Positions 59,906-64,000 of a stretch of DNA of 64,000 bases are shown in pieces (the stretch's first letter is position 1; each line of letters begins with the position of its first letter). The DNA is from Delphinapterus leucas (lineage: Eukaryota; Chordata; Mammalia; Artiodactyla; Monodontidae). The notes beneath the pieces were generated by a model. It had not been told where the DNA came from, ran no database searches, and was given only the letters and a program-made list of their open reading frames with translations. The stretch is taken from positions 7,227 to 71,226 of the forward strand of contig NW_022098021.1 in the NCBI RefSeq assembly GCF_002288925.2. The letters run 5' to 3'. Made by a program: the position numbers and the translations under genes.

Positions 59906-61597
59906 AGTAACTTTGTCCAGGAGAGTTTCCTGTGCTTTTCCTTCTGTGTCACCCACCCAACCTCACTCAGGAGCGGAAGAGGTGCAGGAAGGAGAGCTCG
60001 CCCTCCTGAGCTCCCTCTCGTGCTCAAGCGGCGTTTACAGGACCGGGGCTCCCAGCACAGGTCCAGGTCCCTCCTCCAGGGCCCGGCAGGCAGGTCCGCA
60101 GGGCTGAGAAGGCAAAACATGCACACAACACAGACGCTCTCGGAAACGTTCACGCGACAAAGCGCCGTCTATTGATGGGCACAGCCTGACAATACTTACA
60201 ACTTCTACCTCCCTGTTTCTTCCCTTCCCCTTCGTGTTTCCCATCTATTGGCCCCTCAGTGCTACATTCCAGGTGATTTCCTACCAAGTTTCATAAGCTC
60301 ACTCCAGCCAGGTCAGCAGGTAATCCACCAACCCTGTTGTTGTTGCCTTGGCATTTCTCATTTCTAGATTTCTCTTCTCCACAAGATTCCTGTTCTTGCC
60401 TCATGGCTTCTCTTCCTCCTCTGTCCCTCTTCACACGATGAACATGCTTCCGTGACAGGCACACTCAGCTCGCACACTGTCTGCAGTCTCTTGGGTGCAC
60501 TGTCGTCTGAGCCATCTTCAGAGGGACGGTCCTCCGCGCAGGCCTCCGCGTGGGGCAGCTGTGTGTTTCTGCTCACACACTGTGGCATCGCTGCTTCAAG
60601 TCCTGCTTGTAGGTCGTTCCCATGTCTCAGCTCTGGGCTCCTGTGGTGCGAGGCGCCCCTCCCGGTTCCAGTTTCTCACATCAGCTCTGTTTCAGCCTCA
60701 GCCCCGAGCAAGAAACCTGCGCAGCTACGGGGCTGTGTGCTCGGGCTGGACGCAGGGGCTTCATTCACATTCAGAGAAGGGTCAGCCACTTACGGTCCAG
60801 ACTTTACTCAGTTTCCACCATAATGGCCTCGTTCCTCTAAGGAGGAGCACCCTCGCCCATGCCTTCAGCTCCCACCTACCCCGGCTTGCATCTTCATCTC
60901 TGGGGTCGAGAGGGGTCCCATTCAAACGTGGCTCTGCATTTGTATTGTATTTGCGTTTTATCTGGCATCTCAGGTGTGGAGCAAGAGGTGGCCTTCCCTT
61001 GACAGCCGAGCTCACTGAGCATCAGATGTTTTGGTAACTCATGGGAAGCCCCACAGGTAGCTTACATTTACCATGTTCAAATCAAAGCCATCAACATCCA
61101 CAATGGCCTACAAACTCGAGGACTCTGTGACCCTTGACTCCTGAGTTCATCTTCATGGTCGCGTCAGTCGCAAGACAGCTGCTAGAAAGGCAGGAATGTG
61201 AAAGGGTAACGGAGTCAGCTCTCTCTTTAAACAGTTTTACAGAATCTATCCCCTCAACAATATCCTTTTGTATCTCATCGGCCAAATCTTAGCCACACAA
61301 TTGTTTCTGTCTATAAGAATGTCTGAGATAAGCAGGTTTTTGTCTGAAAACACTCACTCTCCCAAAAAGTTAATAAGGAAGTCTCTGCCATAGTAGCCAA
61401 GATCGTCACGCAAGGCCCGTCACAGCCTCCTGTCCCCAGCTCACCACCCCTATATCTCCAGCATCATCCCCTTCCACTTTTCCAAACAAATTCCATGCTA
61501 CCACCAAACTGAACCGTGACTACTTCCCACAGCAATCTGAACATCCCCTCGGGTAACAGTTGTCACTGATAATTCCTTGTTCTATATCTGCCTTTCC

Positions 61598-61690
61598 TTA
61601 TAGACTATAAACCCCATGGAAGTTCACTAATGGAATCAACCATTGGCTCGACACATAACGGGTGCTCAGTAAATCTTTCTTTACCTATGA
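61598..61690 (+). mobile_element. L2 3' end fragment
   Basis: ATAGACTATAAACCCCATGG and ACGGGTGCTCAGTAAATCT match the closing part of mammalian L2. It directly precedes the ATGG array. Confidence 0.55.
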
Positions 61691-61691
61691 G

Positions 61692-61969
61692 TGGATGGAC
61701 ACATGGATGGATGGATGCATGGAGGGATGGATGCACGGATGGATGGATGGATGGATGGATGGATGGATGGATGGACAAATGGATGGATGGATGCTTGGAT
61801 GGATGCATGCATGGAGGGATGGATGCATGCATGCATGCATGGATGCATGGATGCATGGATGGTTGGATGGACAAATGGATGGATGGATGCTTGGATGGAT
61901 AGATGCATGGAGGGATGGATGCACGGATGGACGCATGGATGGATGGATGGATGCTTAGATGGATGGATT
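61692..61969. repeat. ATGG tetranucleotide array
   Basis: GGATGGATGG text with variants (CATGCATG, GGACAAATGG, GCTTGGATGG). A block from near 61769 is partly duplicated near 61869. Both strands give long open frames (MDGWMDG and HPSIHPS), a consequence of the period. Confidence 0.95.
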
Positions 61970-62094
61970 AACTGAGAGATGGACAAACTTCCCTGCGTGC
62001 TCTCATGTCTCTGTGTTTCCCACACATGCTATACCCTTGCCTAGCATGCCATTCTCCCATTGTCCACCCAGTTAATTACTATTTGTTGCTAACA

Positions 62095-62345
62095 TTCAGC
62101 TGAAATGTCTCCCCTCTTCCAGAGAGTTCTCCTTGATTGCACCTGCCTGGGTTAGGTGTCCTGCCTTTTGCTCCTATAGCCCTGCACATCTCTCCCCAGC
62201 AGCCTTCACTCTACCGGACTGTAGGCCTGGGTTTGCTTTTCTTTAGGCGCTGAGCTCCTCGAGAGCAGACCTGACTTCAACTCTGTACGTCCAGCACTGA
62301 CTCCCCTGCCTGTCATGGGGCAGGAGCTCAATGGATTTTTAATAA
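62095..62345 (+). mobile_element. L2 3' end fragment
   Basis: CAGCTGAAATGTCTCCCCTC, GAGAGTTCTCCTTGATTG, CTCCTCGAGAGCAGACCTGA, GTCCAGCACTGACTCC and GGAGCTCAATGGATTTTTAA follow L2 order. It ends about 50 bp before exon 30. Confidence 0.65.
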
Positions 62346-62395
62346 AATTAGAATAAAAAGGAAAGTAATGAAGACCATGTGTCCCTTGTTTCTAG

Positions 62396-62542
62396 AGGAA
62401 GATATGGCAGGTGGAAGACAATTTGGATGAGCTGAATGAGTTCTTCCAGCTCACTGCTCAAGCCTTAGCGCTCCGGAAAGAAGAGGACAGGCCAGGCCAA
62501 CTGCCACCAAGCAAAGGCAGTGCGTTTGTGGTAAGCCTGTGA
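62396..62542 (+). CDS. Exon 30: probable terminal coding exon
   Basis: Acceptor TTGTTTCTAG, phase 0 in. Encodes KIWQVEDNLDELNEFFQL, TAQALALRKEEDRPG and ends KGSAFVVSL, followed by TGA at 62540-62542. A GTAAGC donor at 62531 would instead end the exon after SAFV in phase 0. I prefer the stop because an AATAAA follows at a normal distance and no clear later exon is visible, but the donor is good enough that an alternative ending is possible. The helix VEDNLDELNEFFQLTAQAL resembles the one in exon 29. Confidence 0.8.
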   Translation, partial: RKIWQVEDNLDELNEFFQLTAQALALRKEEDRPGQLPPSKGSAFVVSL

Positions 62543-63025
62543 GGCCGCCGTCTCAGCTCCTGAGGTGTCCACGGACAGCGGGGTCTCACGAGGTGGGGCC
62601 CACAGGGTCACAGCGCCCTCTGCAGATAGGGGTTCAGAACAAAACCAAACAACCAGCTCTGACCAGAAGGCCACCCCATTTTGCCTGTTGCCTTTGGCAA
62701 ACGGAAGGCTGACCCTGGAAGGCAGGGCTGCATCAGGGGTCAGGAAAGCGTGTCGACCACCTTGGGTTTGCAGGTCTCTAAGTAAATTGACGACCTGGAA
62801 AGACCGGGGAAAGGCATGAAAGGGGGGCAATGGAAAAGCTATTCTAGCTGCAGCCTGACTGATAGCCATGGTTCTGAAACAAGTTTTCCGTGAGATGAAC
62901 TCTGATCCCAACTCAGGTCTCTGAAGGTGTAGACATGGGGAAGGTTGGAGGGGACACAGGCGTGAGATACAGCGATAACTCAGTTGTGTCTGCCCTGAGC
63001 TCAATAAAACTTTCTTTCCTAAAGC
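62543..63025 (+). other. Putative 3' untranslated region
   Basis: About 480 bp from the stop codon to just past the AATAAA. It shows no coding features in the sense direction. The 189-codon antisense frame across it is not supported. Confidence 0.5.
63003..63008 (+). terminator. Polyadenylation signal AATAAA
   Basis: Canonical hexamer 461 bp after the stop codon of exon 30, followed by a TTTCTTTCC tract. A second AATAAA at about 63853 would serve if transcription continued. Confidence 0.5.
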
Positions 63026-64000
63026 AGGCACCAGCTGGTGGGCCTCAATTTGCCAATTTGACTTTTAAAGCTGCATTAAAATACTATTTCTCCTGAGTTG
63101 AGTTTTTGGTGCCCCTTTGACTTCTGCACCCAAGCCCAGGGCCTCCCTCGTGTCCCCCTAGTTCCCGTCTTGCTGAGTTGCTGAAGATGGGCAAAGCCCT
63201 GGTGGTGGGGGGCAAGGTTAGGCACCCCTGTCACTGGGCTTCTGGATCCGGCATCAGCGCCGGGATATCCTGTTCACCAAGGCCACCCTCTTCACCACCA
63301 GGGAGGGCCCACCTGCCGGTGACCCCGAGAGCAGGAGACCCGGGACCGAGATGCTCCCTGAGTAGAGAGTTCCGTGAGGACAGAGCGCGTGCCTGAGCCT
63401 GGTTGTTAGGGGATCTGGAAAGTCAGTCCTTCCGGGTCAAACTGCCCTCTCAAGACAAAAGCACAGGAAAGCGCACCTATATGCTCACAAACAAGTGAGG
63501 GAAGATTTCTCTGTGCGCACAAGGCACTGTGGGCGTGTGACACCCACAACATGCACAGACCCCTTCCCAGCAGGAGCTGTGTCTTCCGCTGGCCCCAAAG
63601 GGTCCCTGAACCCCCCCTCCCCGGTGAGTCCTCCCTGTGAAACCCAAACGGAGACGCTGGCCCCGCGTGTCCCCCACCCGGTGTGTCCGTCACTCCTCCC
63701 CCGATCTCATCCAGACCCCGTCCAAGAGGCCACGCTAAGCTGAGGGGCTGGTTGGTCAGGGCGGCCGCGGCACCAGCTCCAGTGTGGAGGGCGAGGTGCA
63801 GGCATCCAGCGTCGGCTGCACTGAGGGGCTCAAAGGAGAGCAATTTAGTGAGAATAAAGTAACGGGAAATTTTCATGCTTAAAGAGGCATTATATAAATA
63901 TCCCTGGTATTAAGGACGGAACAAACAGGATGAGCTGAGGGGCTATAAAAAGACTTAATTACTCCACGGTTGTTCCGAATTATTGAAGGCCATGATGCTG
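63026..64000. other. No gene recognised
   Basis: Downstream flank. One alternative end can be drawn: an acceptor CCTTCCCAG near 63571 followed in phase 0 by QELCLPLAPKGP and a stop, with AATAAA near 63853. I see no stronger reason to prefer it. Confidence 0.4.

Larger units (their letters stand above)
54587..62395 (+). other. Intron 29, 7.8 kb
   Basis: The longest intron of the model. Contains a CA array, MIR and L1 remnants, L2 remnants and the ATGG array at 61692. No exon with phase 0 ends and a convincing peptide was seen, but small cytoplasmic exons could be missed. Confidence 0.6.
21081..63025 (+). other. Gene for a giant GCC2/GCC3-repeat type I membrane protein
   Basis: Thirty exons on the + strand join in frame to about 1,599 residues with no stop. 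Numbering from the first visible residue: about thirty C-P-x-G-x-[YFH]-[YFW]-C modules span 1-1057; a CTCRGLNRVF module and further cysteine pairs span 1058-1190; a membrane-proximal domain spans 1191-1348; a hydrophobic helix lies at about 1350-1368; and a cytoplasmic tail with helical stretches spans 1370-1599. Cysteine modules of this kind (Pfam ephrin-receptor-like / GCC2_GCC3) are disulfide-bonded extracellular folds, so the large part should be outside the cell. Many introns fall directly after the glycine of CPxG. The 5' end is missing from my model, because no initiator or signal peptide was found. Function and ligand are unknown to me and I assign no symbol. Intactness of all frames and splice sites argues that it is functional rather than a pseudogene. 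Confidence 0.88.

Noticed and set aside
61605..62025. Histidine/proline/serine and tryptophan/aspartate/methionine-rich frames
   Set aside because: Direct translation of the ATGG tetranucleotide array on the two strands.
62465..63031. 188-codon open frame on the minus strand
   Set aside because: Overlaps exon 30 and its probable 3' UTR in antisense, with no homology that I recognise.
63571..63640. Extra terminal exon QELCLPLAPKGP plus stop
   Set aside because: The acceptor is plausible but the peptide is short and unsupported; the stop and polyadenylation signal after exon 30 are simpler.

Overview
The window is nuclear DNA from a mammal, almost certainly a cetacean. At least three tRNA-derived SINEs have the layout of the whale and dolphin CHR families. 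The remaining dispersed repeats (L1, L2, MIR, MER5A, an MLT1 LTR) are those of any placental mammal. All supported coding sequence lies on the + strand, in small exons separated by introns, so most long open frames here are chance frames in GC-rich DNA.

Layout. Positions 1-6049 show no convincing gene; they hold an MLT1-type LTR, a young SINE and a 66-bp minisatellite. Positions about 6050-14165 are a tandem array of about 5.9 copies of a 1.38-kb unit. Positions about 14166-20095 are a second, unrelated array built on a degenerate 24-bp unit, joined to the first with no visible spacer. Positions 20096-21080 are mostly unassigned.

From 21081 to at least 62542 I can follow 30 exons of one gene by splice sites and codon phase. 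Every junction keeps the reading frame, and the joined product is about 1,599 residues with no internal stop. In order it shows about thirty cysteine-rich C-P-x-G-x-Y-C modules of the GCC2/GCC3 (ephrin-receptor-like) type, a second cysteine-rich part beginning CTCRGLNRVF, a membrane-proximal domain with PGTYVFRDN, one predicted membrane helix, and a helical charged tail. It therefore reads as a very large type I membrane protein. I do not recognise an established gene symbol. The start codon and signal peptide were not found. The last exon either ends at a TGA at 62540-62542, with an AATAAA at 63003, or splices onward at 62531.

The introns hold LINE and SINE insertions (mainly intron 19, 36.7-41.6 kb) and GT, CA and ATGG simple repeats (53.4, 54.6 and 61.7 kb). 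The best candidate for something undescribed is the large receptor-like gene itself, together with the paired tandem arrays immediately upstream of its first recognisable exon.
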